From positions 310,001-374,000 of the forward strand of contig LR877153.1 in NCBI GenBank assembly GCA_903995115.1: a stretch of 64,000 nucleotides of DNA. Reading direction: 5' to 3'. The notes beneath the pieces were generated by a model that had not been told where the DNA came from, did not search any database, and saw only the letters and a list, made by a program, of their open reading frames with translations. The stretch's first letter is position 1; every line of letters begins with the position of its first letter. Positions 1-11,944 of the stretch are shown piece after piece. Source of the stretch: Angomonas deanei (lineage: Eukaryota; Euglenozoa; Kinetoplastea; Trypanosomatida; Trypanosomatidae). Both the position numbers and the translations under genes were made by a program.

Positions 1-1
1 T

Positions 2-671
2 AAAAATAATGATAATGCTTTGGGCGTCAATATACGCATGACCACATCATTGTTGCATGCATTGTTAAATGAGTGTTTATATTATTATCAAAATAAAAAT
101 TTTATCGCCTGTCGACAACTTTCCGAGTTTGTGCACGAAGAAGCATTACAGCATAAAAAAAAACAAAATAATAAATAATAATAGTTCATTATTATATTTA
201 ACGGCACTGACGGCGTCGAAGGCGAATAAAGCTTTGGCGCAAGAGATGGAAAACTATTTTCTAGAACAATACAATATTGAATGCTCGACGTACGATTATT
301 TTGATAAAAATAATAAAAAAAATGAAAATAATAAAAATAATTATAATTATAAACCGATTGTCTCGGATGTATTATTACCAAAACCGTCCGTTATTTTCAA
401 CGCGAAGCGAATTATTTTAAAATTATTAAAAAATGCAGAAAATTACGAAAAAATAGCGGAAAGGATTTATAATCATCCATCAAATGCATTTATGCGAAAT
501 AATCATAATTTTAATCATAAATATAAAAAACAAAACGGAGGTTGGCAGGAAAGTTATTCCAACGTGGATGAAGAATTTCAAAATAATAATAATAATCATC
601 GTTCAAGGCCAGAGCATGTAGAGATACGACGACAGCAGCAACAGAGCACTGCTTGGAAGGTGCCGAAATGA
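2..671 (+). CDS. 3' part of an Asn-rich protein of unknown function (enters from the left edge)
   Basis: The gene is already open at base 2 and ends at the stop at 669-671, so only its C-terminal part is here. The first ~55 codons are in frame 2 (containing RMTTSLLHALLNECLYYYQ), then coding continues in frame 3 (AKRIILKLLKNAENYEKIAERI). The switch falls around 150-175, in an A9 run followed by AAT units. An ATG at 69 also opens the second frame, but it lies inside the coherent upstream frame and is unlikely to be the true start. The visible part is helical and Lys/Asn-rich, with a Gln run near the end. No domain is recognised. Coding status is inferred from length and helical composition only. 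Confidence 0.55.
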
Positions 672-970
672 AAAAAAAGAAAAAAAATTAATAATAATAA
701 TTAAATTTTTTTTTTTTTTTAGTTGTATAATCTATTCACATGAAATGTAATTTTAAAAAAAAAAACATATTTTATTATTGTTGTGTCATTTTTTTTTGTT
801 GTTTTGAAAAGCAGTTTTTAAATATTTTTTCTCTCTTTTTTTCATAAAAAAAAAAAAAGAAAACCCAAAAAAAAAAAAATTTAGATTTGTATTTTTTTAT
901 TATTCCACACATTATAATTTATTATAATTATCATTGTCTATTTCAAAAAAAAAAAATAATAATAAAAAAA
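672..970. other. Intergenic spacer, processing signals only
   Basis: About 300 bases of poly(A)/poly(T) tracts and ATT/TAA low-complexity sequence. The T-rich run around 785-842 could serve as the polypyrimidine tract for the next gene. No gene or structured RNA is seen. Confidence 0.5.
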
Positions 971-3900
971 ATGAATCCAAACGATAATTCCGAAGAGAAT
1001 GAAACGATTAGTATTATTGTGAATTTTAATGCGAATAAAAAAAGATATGTCATCAAATTAGAAAAAAGAAATGTATATCGTTTGACGATTTCAAAAATAA
1101 AAAAAACCATTTTAGAATTAATTAAAAAATCTCAAAAATAATAATAATAATAATAATTTTGTGCTGATTGAAACCGTCGATGATTTTGATTTATTTTATA
1201 AAAATGAAAAATTATTTAATTTATACGAAACGGTTTTGGATTTAAATATTTCGGAAGAAGAAAAAGGAAATGTGTTTGAATTAATTATTCGAGACGAAAA
1301 AAGAAAAAAAGACGAATCCGAAAATAATAATAATAATAATGAAATAAAAAGTGAAACTAATGAAATAGAAAATAAAGAAGAACAAGAAGAAGATACTGGT
1401 ACGCCATCTAGTGAAGAAATTAAAAATGAAATAAATAATAATAATAAAATAAACGAAATCAATGAAAATGAAATTAAAAATAATAATAATGAAAATAATT
1501 CGCCAACGTCAAAATATCGTCAAATTATTTCTTTTACAAAAAAAGATTCCGATTCGGATTCTTCCTCGGAAAATAATGAAAATGAAAATAAAAATAATAA
1601 TTTAGAAAATAATAATAATAATAATATGGAAAGTTTAAGAAATGTATCCATGACCCTATCCTTTACGCACAGTACGTATCCCAGCGAGTGTAATCAAAAT
1701 AATAATAATGAAAATCAAAATAATAATAATGAAAATCAAAATAATAATGAAAATAATAACAATAACGAAGGATTCAGAATCTTTTCACCATCATGAAAAT
1801 GAAAAAGAAAATTATGAAAATTTATCCACCGAAAGTGAAAAAATAGAAAAAGAAAATAATAATAGCGAAGAGGAAACCACACAAACTTTTCACAATAATG
1901 AAAATGAAAATGAAAATAATAATAATTATGAAAATAATAATATTATTTTGGAAGAAGATAAAATTTCTAGCGTCGAAAATATGGAAAGTGAAAGTGAAAT
2001 CACCGACTTACCTTATTTTAATGAAAATAATGAAAACTATTCCGAAGAAGAAACTTCAGAAAATAATGAGGATAATAATAATTTTGAAGATCGTTATAAT
2101 AATAATAATCATTTCGAGGAAAACGAAAATAGTGATTCTCTTTTTGAGGAAAGCGAAGAAGAAATAAACGAAAAGGAAGAAAATAATTTATTTACCGAAT
2201 TTCAAAAAAAATTCGACGTGTTAAAAAATTATGAAAGTTTATTAGAAATGGGAAATTTTTATTATGAAAGTGAAAATGTGGAAAATAATAATAATAATAA
2301 TTTTGAAAATAATAATAATAATAATTTTGAAAATAATAATGAAAATTATGAATTAGTTTCTCCCGTTGAAAGTATTTCTACAAACGAAAGTAAAACAAAA
2401 CGAGAAAAAAATTCTAATAATAATAAAAGTGAAAGTAATAAAAGTACAGCACGAAAAGAAAAAGAAATATCCACTAAAACGTTTCAAGAAGACGAAACGG
2501 AAAAAGAAGTATTAAAAATTAAAATTGAAAATTTGGAAAAAGAATTAAATTATTACAAAAATGAAAATATTAATTTAAAAAATGAAACTATTTTACGTTT
2601 GGCGGAAAAAAACGAATCCATTGAAACAAAAATAAAATTTTTAGAAGATGAAAATAATTTTTACATTACGGAATTAAAAAATAAAATAAATTCGGAAAAT
2701 GTAAACGACGAAACCGCAAAAATCATTTTATTAAAATTATTTTGTTTATGTGAAAATCAAAAATTAATGCACGAAAATAAAACATTAACGCATCTCATTG
2801 CCGAAAACGATAAACAAATCATTGAAAAATTAGAAAATAATAATAATAATAATAATCAAAATAAAAATAATAATAATATGAAAATTTTTATTTCCACACG
2901 ACCGTTATTGCCGTTTTACTACGGCAATAATAATAACAGCGATTACGAGTGTGAGTCGTTGATTTACAAAGAAGGATCGAACAATTCTGTTTTATTATTG
3001 GAAGAAACTTCAAATAATAATAATAATAAAAATAAAAATTTAAGTTTATTTTCATTGAGTAATACGATTAATAATAATAATCACAATAAAAAGAAAAAAA
3101 TGATGGAAGTGGAAACGAATGACGACAGTTTGACGATTATAAAAAATAACGATAATGAACGATTTTTTTCAGATTATTTGGAAAATAATATTTATTTATT
3201 TTTAAAAAAAGAGGAAAATAATAATAATAATAATTTTTCATTTTTCACTTATGGAAGTCGTTTTTCAGGCAAAACGTATTGTTTATTTGGAGAAGAAACC
3301 AAAAATAATAATAATAATGAAAATTTAGAAAATAATAATAATAATCAAAATAATAATAAAAAGGAAAGCGGAGTTGTGTTTCAAACCTTAAAATTATTAT
3401 TTGATTATTACAGTTCTACCGCGGCGGAACAGGAAGCGTTATTAGAAACTTTACAAGACGAAAATAATAATAATAATGAAAAAAATGAAAATAATAATAA
3501 TAAATATTTTGAAATTAAAATTTCCATGATTGAAGTGTATAATAATATGATTTACGATCTGTTAGCGCCGCTAGAAAAAGTCTCTTTTTACAAAGAATTT
3601 TCCACTTCGAATACTAATAATGTGAAAATGAGTAAAAATAATAACAATAATGAAAATAATAATAATAATCAAAATTTATTTTATGAACATCAAACGCAAA
3701 AGTGCGACGTGAAAATAAATCAAAATAATTCAAATAATAATAATATTGTCGAAGTCAATCATTTAAAAAAAAATATAAAAAATTACGAAGAATCGGTTTT
3801 ATTCATCAAAAATGGGTTAAGTCGACGACACGGAAAAGAATATCATTTTACCGTTGAAAATAATAATAATAATTTAAATGAAGAAAATGAATATTTTGTA

Positions 3901-4248
3901 AAAGATGAAAATAATAATAATAATGAAAATACGGAAAATTATTATTATAAATCGAATAAATCTTATGTCATTGTGAAATTATTTTTAACGGTGAAAGAAC
4001 GAAAATTAAAGAAAAGTGCCATAAAACGATTAGAAAGTGAAAATATTATTCACTTTTTTGAAAAAAAAATAATGAAAATAATAATAATAATAATTTTTTG
4101 GAACAACTTTTACAATCCGAAATGGAAAGCGATAATAATAATAATAATAAAATAACTACGAGCGGACCTCAATTTTTATAAAAATAATTATATCATTAAA
4201 ACCAAAGAAAAGAAATTTATTTTTGTCGATACGTGTGCCGCAGAACGC

Positions 4249-4282
<34 letters not shown>

Positions 4283-4622
4283 AAATAATAAAATAAACTC
4301 CAATTTAGACAACACGGAAAATAATAAATTTATTAATAAATCATTGTTGGCCTTGAATGAAGTGTTAGCGAACCCAAACCCTAAAATAATGAATTACCGT
4401 GGCAATAAACTAACCTTATTGTTATATGACGTTTTATCAAATATTTCTCAAAATAATAATAATCAAAATAACTTTTCCTTTTTGTATTTTTTTATTTCTC
4501 CACGAGATGACTTAATGCAATACATTAAAACACATAATAACAATTATAATAAATATTATTATGAATTATTTTTTAATAATAATAATAATAATAAAACAAA
4601 ATTATTGTTTTACTCCGATTGA
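971..4622 (+). CDS. Divergent kinesin-like motor protein with long Asn/Glu-rich linker
   Basis: One gene spread over about six frame segments. The start is taken at the ATG at 971, just after an A-rich leader. The N-terminus (971 to ~1300) resembles a small beta-grasp/ubiquitin-like fold, but this is a weak guess. Then come ~450 codons of Asn/Glu/Ser-rich linker and a coiled coil at about 2500-2860. The motor follows from ~2880: MKIFISTRPLLPF (strand 1), FTYGSRFSGKTY (P-loop, about 3244-3280), a degenerate switch I (NGLSRRHGKEYHF), FVDTCAAER in the position of switch II DLAGSER (~4222), then INKSLLALNEVL and YRGNKLTLLLYD, both classic kinesin C-terminal motor motifs. Asn runs interrupt every loop. 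The frame changes lie at A- or T-runs or AAT runs near 1135, 1785, 4070, 4180 and 4250. Whether it still hydrolyses ATP is unclear. Confidence 0.7.
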
Positions 4623-4880
4623 AACATTTTCCATTTTGAGTTTTATTAAACGACTAAAACAATAAAAAAAAAAAAATAGAAATAGAAATACATTTTTTTT
4701 TTTTACACTTTTTCTGTTTTTTTTTATCATTGTATATTTTTTTTTATAATTCTCTTTTTTATTATTTTTATTGAAAAAAAAAAAAAAATGTGATGGATAA
4801 ATAAAACTATTTCTCAATGACTCTTATTTCCTTTTTTTTTTTTTCGATTTTCAGAAAATAATTAATTAGTAGAAAAAAAA

Positions 4881-6020
4881 ATGATGCGCGCTTCCCCAAA
4901 GGTTCTCTGTGCCGCCGTCACAGAAAACACAAAAAAAAATAGTCAAAAAAATAAAAAAGTAAATCCTTTCGAAATCAATCAAACTATTTTACTCGGTTAT
5001 AAAATAAAAAACACAACCGAAAAAGAATTATTATACGGCGGCGTACGGACACAATTTTTATCCGAAAAACCGTTTCCACTAAAATATATAAAAAGTGAAA
5101 CTTTGCCGAAAATTTCGATTCAAGAAAAAAATTCCGCTTCCTTTTTTCACGATTTAGGAATTGAAATGCAAATTCCTAAAAATTATAATAATAAAAATCA
5201 AAATTATCAATTTTATAATCAAATCAATATGAATATCCAACGACAAGTCAGTCCGCAAGAAGTAGACGAGGACGACGCCACTTTTTATAAAAATAATAAT
5301 AATCATAATTTAAATGGCGGCGAAGGATTTCATCTCAAAGATTATTTTTCTACTTTATTTCACCCCGAACGGCATCACAACAGCTCCATGCCGTATTATT
5401 ATAATAATACCAATAATGTCATGGGACACCGTCTGACGGCCGTGAATTTTTCAAACCGAATTAAAAATAAAATCGTAGAAAATAAAACAAAAGACTTGAA
5501 GTTTCGATTTTTGGATTATAAACGTTGTTTGCAGTGTGGCGAGCCGCTGCGGTACCCGTTATCCTTGTCCGACCGTGCTGCCATGGATCATAAAATAAAT
5601 AATAATAATGTAAAAAATAAAAATCATAATTTGCAATACTTACGAGGTGGTCCTTCTCACCCACCAGTGAGCGCACTTTCTATTTTTACAAGACCAGTCG
5701 ATATTTCTGAAAATAATAATCATCAAAATCAAAATAAAAAGATACTTTCCCTTCAAGATATCGTCGCCGCTTCCGAAAATAAAAATAAAAATAATATTCA
5801 TAATAATAATAAAAGTTATGTTCCGTTACAAACGTTAAAACCACTGGCCTACAGCACTGGCTACGGCACTAGCATTCGAGGCAGTGGCACCCGCGGGCCG
5901 TCGGCACAGCTCTATCAAGAACGATTGGACCAGAAGGGGTTCGGGTGGAAGAAGAAGTCACGAAGTTTGTGGCAGCTAGACGTGGATACCGCTGGCTTCC
6001 GACCTCGCCGATACTTTTAA
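4881..6020 (+). CDS. Conserved-looking hypothetical protein with one CxxC knuckle
   Basis: An uninterrupted 379-codon frame starting at the ATG right after a poly(A)-rich leader (4872-4880). I do not recognise the family. The N-terminal ~100 residues are free of Asn runs and look folded (ILLGYKIKNTTEKELLYGG). A short CxxC motif (KRCLQCGEPLRYPLSLSD, about residues 218-235) could be half of a zinc site. The C-terminus is Gly/Arg/Trp-rich and very basic (GFGWKKKSRSLWQLDVD), with almost no Asn, and is probably functional. Unlike its neighbours it has no frame break despite several AAT runs. Confidence 0.7.
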   Translation: MMRASPKVLCAAVTENTKKNSQKNKKVNPFEINQTILLGYKIKNTTEKELLYGGVRTQFLSEKPFPLKYIKSETLPKISIQEKNSASFFHDLGIEMQIPKNYNNKNQNYQFYNQINMNIQRQVSPQEVDEDDATFYKNNNNHNLNGGEGFHLKDYFSTLFHPERHHNSSMPYYYNNTNNVMGHRLTAVNFSNRIKNKIVENKTKDLKFRFLDYKRCLQCGEPLRYPLSLSDRAAMDHKINNNNVKNKNHNLQYLRGGPSHPPVSALSIFTRPVDISENNNHQNQNKKILSLQDIVAASENKNKNNIHNNNKSYVPLQTLKPLAYSTGYGTSIRGSGTRGPSAQLYQERLDQKGFGWKKKSRSLWQLDVDTAGFRPRRYF

Positions 6021-6659
6021 TAAATAATAGTAATAATAATGAAAAAAAAAAAAAACAAGAAAAGAGCTTTTCAAAACAATAACTCTCAATAAAAATAATA
6101 AAAAATGAAGTTTGCACTTTTTTTTTGTTTTTAGTGGATTTACATACATATATATCTATATTGTTTAGTGTTAGGATGTCATAGGTCATTAAACAAAAAA
6201 AAAAATGAAATGAATAATAAAAAAAAAAATTGCGTATATTTTTACGGTTTTAATTTCTTGCTTTTTAAATATCATTCTTTCTCTCTTTCATTTTCTTTTT
6301 TTTTTTAGGTATTATTTTATTTTATTTATTTTTTTGCTGTTTTTTTTTTTTTTTCGTATTTTTCCCCCATTTCAGTTTCCGTTACTATTCTAAAAGAAAG
6401 TAAAAAAAAAAATCGCATCTTTTTTACCGATTCGTTTCTTTGAAAAAAAACAAAACTCGATCTTTTTTTTTTTCCACGAAAATAATAATACTATTAAATT
6501 TTTTTTTTTTTGACGACTTTATAACAAATTTTATTATTTTTATTTATTTCATTACTTTTCCCACTTTTCCAATTTTTTTGTTTATTTTTCTGAAAATTAA
6601 TATTATACTCCATAAAAAAAAAAAATTCAGGAAATAAAAATTCAAAAAAAATAAAAAAA
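6021..6659. other. Long 5' spacer of the RRM gene
   Basis: 639 bases of A/T-rich sequence with no convincing gene. Two polypyrimidine tracts are followed by AG: 6277-6308 (ending TTTTTTTTAG) and 6337-6375 (ending CCCCCATTTCAG). Either could be the trans-splice acceptor for the RRM protein, giving an unusually long 5' UTR of about 285-350 nt. Open frames here translate only poly(T)/poly(A). Confidence 0.5.
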
Positions 6660-6794
6660 ATGCTTCCTACAAATTTTTCAAATAATAATAATAATAATTC
6701 CGTTTATTTCATTCCTTCTCCGATTCCCATCAACAATCCTCAAAATATGAATTATAATAATAATACTGTAATTTCCTTTCTTCCTTCCACTAAC

Positions 6795-6842
<48 letters not shown>

Positions 6843-7074
6843 TATAAAAATAATTATAATCCTGTGGTGGTGCTTCTCCCTTTTCCCTATCAAAATCCTA
6901 CACATAATAATAATAATAATAATAACTTTTTTTTCTATTCCAAACCATCAAAATTTAAATCAAAATCAAAATAATAATAATAATAATCCATTATTTTATA
7001 CTCCTTCCCAAACATTACAAACTCCACTTCCTTCTTTTTTTAATCCACATCAAAATAAAATAAATCATTATGAA

Positions 7075-7106
<32 letters not shown>

Positions 7107-7944
7107 TAAAAATAATAAATATCATTACCCCCAGGAAGGTCGGCCCTACGCGGAAGATCCTTTCCCCATTGAAATCCATAAAACACAACTAATCGTCAAT
7201 TTTTTACCGCAAAAATTATCAAACGATGAATTTAAACGATTTTTTCGTGTTTTTGGCGAAATTGACGAATCGTTCAGTCATATTATTTATGATTTTCGAT
7301 ATAAAGAAAAAATAAATAATAATAATCAAAATAATAATTTAAATAATAATAATAATCGGAGTAAGGGTTATGGTTTTATTTATTATAAACACGGTGAAAG
7401 CGCCGCCAACGCCATAAAAAATTTAAATGGAAAAGAAATTTACGGAAGAAAAATAAAAATACGTTATGCGGACCCGCAAAGAATTATTCCCAATAATAAT
7501 AATAATAATATTTTCGATCTTGAAAATAGAAATAATAATTTTGAAAATAATAATCATCATTATCATAACGACCCGCTAGAGGATAATAACAGTTTTTTGT
7601 TTTCTACCGAAGAAAGCAGCACCACCTCCAACCCTTTTCAACATAAAAATGAAAAAAATGAAAATTATTTTCAAAATAATAATAATAATAATGAAATTAC
7701 GTTACCTTCGTTTTCCTGTCTTTCGCACTCCAGCGACACCATTTCGCACAACAGCCGTAATCATCTTTTTCCAGAAAACAATAATAATGATAAAAATAAT
7801 TTTTTTGAAAATAAGAATAAAGATAATAATTTTAATGTCATGGGCGATTTTTCTAATTCCAATTCGACGAATATGGAAAATAAAAACGAAAGTGACGAGG
7901 ACGAATTATTTTTGGAAATAAGAAAACTAACCGAAGAATTTTAA
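6660..7944 (+). CDS. Asn-rich RNA-binding protein with a single RRM
   Basis: The start is the ATG at 6660 after an A-rich leader. The first ~95 codons are Asn/Pro-rich. The frame then changes at a T8-T9 run near 6927, and coding continues to the stop at 7942-7944. The RRM is clear at about 7186-7480: RNP2 LIVNFLP, RNP1 GYGFIYY, the helix GESAANAIKNLNG, and the last strand KIKIRYADP. An Asn-rich loop of ~15 residues is inserted between beta2 and beta3. The rest is low-complexity, with Ser-rich and acidic tail segments (SDEDELFLEIRKLTEEF). In kinetoplastids such single-RRM proteins regulate mRNA stability or translation, and that role is inferred here. The frame change is probably a homopolymer length error. 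Confidence 0.75.
6795..6842 (+). repeat. (AAT)n microsatellite inside coding sequence
   Basis: About 16 uninterrupted AAT units, the longest perfect run I see in the window, read as Asn in the RRM-protein frame. Because units are three bases long, length changes would keep the frame. Confidence 0.85.
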
Positions 7945-8442
7945 AAAAAAAAATATAATAAAAAGAAAATAAACAAAAAAAAAAAATGACTGTACATGAG
8001 TTTTTTTTTTTTTTTACTTTATATATATATACTGTGCTTTTTTTTTTTTTTTACCCTCTTTTTTTGTTGTGTGTTTCCAGTAAACCGCAATTTTTTTATA
8101 TTTTTATCATTGATAAAAATAAAACTAAAAAAATTAACAAAAAAAAAAAAGAAAAAAAAAGTCATTCTCCATCTCATTTTTTTATTTTTCCCATCAAAAG
8201 AAAGTAGAAAAAATCAATATCGCGTGTCAAAAAAAGAAAAAAAAACATTATTTTTTTGTTGTTGTTGTTTGATTGTTTTTTTTCTCGTTTGAAATTTTTT
8301 AATTTCAATGCGTGTTGCCCTCAGTGTTTTTTTTTTTTTTTAATATTTATTATTATTATTATTAATTGTTCCCTCCATTTTTTTTTTTTCATTTTTAAAA
8401 ATTTTTATAACGACTCACAATAATTTTATCTTGTTGTTGTTG

Positions 8443-8473
<31 letters not shown>

Positions 8474-8877
8474 CGATTCAAATAAAAATAAAATAAAAAA
8501 ACTTTTTCAAATGAAAAAAATTATATCTGGCAAAAAACATTTTTCTGATTTTATCTTCTTTTTTTTTTTATTGTTATTATTTTTATTTATATGGCTTTCC
8601 ACTTTAGAAAAGGAAAAAACGTAAATCATTTCTATTCCGAAAGATGAAAAAAAATAAATGAATAAAAAAAAATAGAATTTAGAATAAAATTTTGAAAAAG
8701 AGAAGAAAGGAAAAAAAAAATGACATTTTATAATATTTATGACTGTTTTATCGAAAAATGAATCACTTTATTTTTATAATTATGATAAATTATTATAATT
8801 TTTATTCTCTCTTTTTCTTTTTCTTTTTTTTTTAAAGTAAGAAACTAAAAAAAAGAAATAATAATAATAATAAAAAA
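7945..8877. other. Long intergenic spacer, low complexity
   Basis: 933 bases of poly(T), poly(A) and ATT/TTG repeats, including (ATT)n at about 8449-8473. A tract TCTCTCTTTTTC...TTTTTTTAAAG at 8805-8837 is the best trans-splice acceptor candidate for the next gene (5' UTR ~40 nt). No gene is supported. Confidence 0.5.
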
Positions 8878-11649
8878 ATGTTCCACGAAGAATTTAAAAA
8901 AACAGTTTTTCTTTCGAATTATTATAATTCTCACCATAAGCCCACAAAAGCGTTTTTCACGTTACTTTCGTTTTTAAATAATAATAATAATAATATCGAA
9001 GAAATAATAAACAATTCTGATCATAAATCTTTTTTTTCGATGGAATTGAATTATTATGAATTTTCGCTTCGATTATTACTCATTAAAAACCTTTTAGAAA
9101 TGAAAAATAATAATAATAATAAATTTCAAAATAATAATAATAATAATATTAGCATCGCTAAAAAAATGATTTCATTTTTATTTCGAAAAAAAATAACACC
9201 CCCAAATATTATTTTATATTATCCGAACGAATTTTTTATTCCCTTTTTACAAAATATTCATTTTTTAGTATTTTCATTTTCTTCTCGAAAAAGAAATCGA
9301 TCGGAAGAAAATAATAATAATCATAATAATACTATTTCATTAAAACAAGTATGGGAATCTTACTGGACGTGTAGTCAACTCACGTTAAAAGAAAATAATC
9401 ATAATATCGTAAAAAGTAAAAAAATTTTAGACTCGTTCGAAATTTTATTTTTAAAAGAAGATTTAAATAATAAAAATAGTGAAAGAATCGAAACCCAACT
9501 TCAGCAAACGATCACAACATTACATGATTTTAATCAAAATTATAAAAATAAAAATAATGAAACGATTTTAAAAAATTTAATTCGAAAAGAATTTTTATGT
9601 TGTCGGTTATTTTTTACCTGCGAAAAGTGTTTTTTGTGTTATAAATATATTTTAAATTTTATTCAAAACAGTAATAATAATAATAATCATAATAATTTAT
9701 TTCAAAACATAAAATTACAAAAAAAGGAATACGAAAAAAATGTAAAAGAATTTTTACATTATTCTAATTTTTATTACGATTCTTTTTTAGCCGAATACGA
9801 AAACATAAATTTAAATATAAATGAATTATTAAACGAAAATTATGAAAATTTTAATTTTTTTGTCCAATCGATAAAAAATAGTTTTATAAATCCACAAATT
9901 ATAAAAAATAGTGAAAATAATTATAAAATGAACGATGAAAAAATAATTTCCGCGTTTCAAATTTTATTATTTTATAAAAAATATGCCGAAATATTTCAAT
10001 ATCTTCTTTTAAACGATATCAAAACAGACGAAAATAATACTAATAATAGTAATCATAATTTTCATTTTTTAGAATTTCATTTATTTTCCATTTTGGAAAA
10101 TTTTAGCGTCGATCATTTTCAAAATAAAAATAATAAAATGATGAAGAATACTATTTGGTGTTCGGACGGTATTGTCCAGTCGATTCAATATTATATTGAT
10201 TTTCAACATTATTTAAATACCAATCATTTTTATTTTGAAAATAATTTTAATAAAAATAATAAAAAAATAAATATTGAAATATTTTTTTCAGAAAAATTAC
10301 TGAAAACAATCGATACTGAAATGCTAATTTTGACAGGCAATAAAAAAAATGAAATAAATATAAAAAAAAATGAATTTTTTTCCATTTCTAATTTTTCATT
10401 ATTAAAATTTTTAATTCATCTAAAAAGTTCGTCACTTCTTTTATTGTCCAATTATTATCTTTCACAGCTAAAAATAAAAAAAAGTATCAAAATTTTGAAA
10501 GATTTTTGTCATTTTTTAATTATTTTTTCAAAACAATTAAAAAAAAGTTTCCTGTGTGATTTACATTTGTGTATTAGTTGTTATAGCATGTTTTTTTCGA
10601 TACGAACTTTGTTTTTCATAAAAATAATAATAATAATAATAATTCGATAAAAGAAGACGTTTTTCAATTTCTTTCCAATCATGAAAATAATCATAATAAT
10701 AATTTAAATTTTGAAAATAATAATAATAATAATAATATTTTAATGGATGTCGGTTTACCGTATTTGCATTTATTATTAGCAGAAAAATATGCGTTGGAAA
10801 ATTTAGAATCGTCGTCGATTATTTTTTTAACGATAAAAATTATAAAAGTTTTTTCTCTTTTTCAAATTTCATTTTTGGAAGATTATAATTTTGATTTCCA
10901 TCATTATGAAAATGAAAATAAAAATAATAATTTCGTGAAAATTTTCGATTCTCAAAAAATAAATTGTCGAAATGAATTTCAAATTCAATTTGAATTATTA
11001 TCGGAACAATATAATTTATTTTTAAAAAATAAAAATAATAATAATAATAAAATGTGGACGGAAAAAAATATTATTTTATTTATTGTATTGAAAAGTTTAA
11101 CGTTATTTTTTGTCGAAAAAGATGAAACGAATGCGATTCATTTTTTAAAACAATTTATTGGAGAATATTTTCAAAATAATAATAAAAATGAAAAAAATAA
11201 TAATAATGAAAAAAATGAAAATAATAATAATAATATTCGTTCTCCCATCGCCGCCGACTGTTTTGCGGTGTTATCGTTATTGTATGATATTTCCCTCGAT
11301 CCGGAAAACAATAATAATACTAATTTTGAAAATAATCATAAAAATGAAAAAAGAAATCAAATTTTTAACATTGCAATGAGTATTGGTTTACATTCCAACA
11401 AACATTCTTTATTTAATTTAATCCATCATCAAAAATTTAAATCATAATAATAATAATAATGAAATATTATTACGTTATTTAAACGAATACGAAACTGAAA
11501 TGAAAGATATTTTATTTAGAAATGAAATAAATAATAATAATAATAATAATAATAAATATGAAAATGTGTCGAATTATAATTATAAAAACGATTTATTGTT
11601 TATACTTTATTTTCTTCCAGGAAACCCTAATTATTCTAAATTATTATAA
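8878..11649 (+). CDS. Large Asn-rich hypothetical protein, probably helical repeats
   Basis: The start is the ATG at 8878 after an AATAATAATAAAAAA leader. The frame runs to ~10620, changes at an AAT run, continues at 10625-11434, changes again at AATCATAATAAT near 11435, and ends at the TAA at 11647-11649 (about 920 codons). Between Asn runs the protein is hydrophobic and helical with many Leu/Phe/Lys residues (SLRLLLIKNLLEMK, AADCFAVLSLLYDISLD, NIAMSIGLHSNKHSLFNLI). This resembles a solenoid/TPR-like scaffold, but no motif is clear enough to assign one. A cluster of Cys at about 9595-9645 (FLCCRLFFTCEKCFLCYKY) is notable. Function unknown. Confidence 0.6.
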
Positions 11650-11944
11650 AAAAAAAAATAATAAAAATATTAAATAAATAATAATAATGTTTAATTTTAA
11701 TTTTTTTTTTTTTTTGTACAATAATACCCACAGAACAGCTTTTTAATGACGATCCGAAATATATGAATTATTTTTTTCATAGAAAAATAAAATTACAAAA
11801 AAAAAAAGAAATATAAAAAATGGATATTTTTTGTTGTTTCTGAATCTACAAAAATCTCAAAATATATCTTTTCTCTTTTTTTTTTTATTAGTTCAATTAG
11901 TTAATTTTATTTATTTATTTATTATTATTCAAAAAAAAAAAAAA

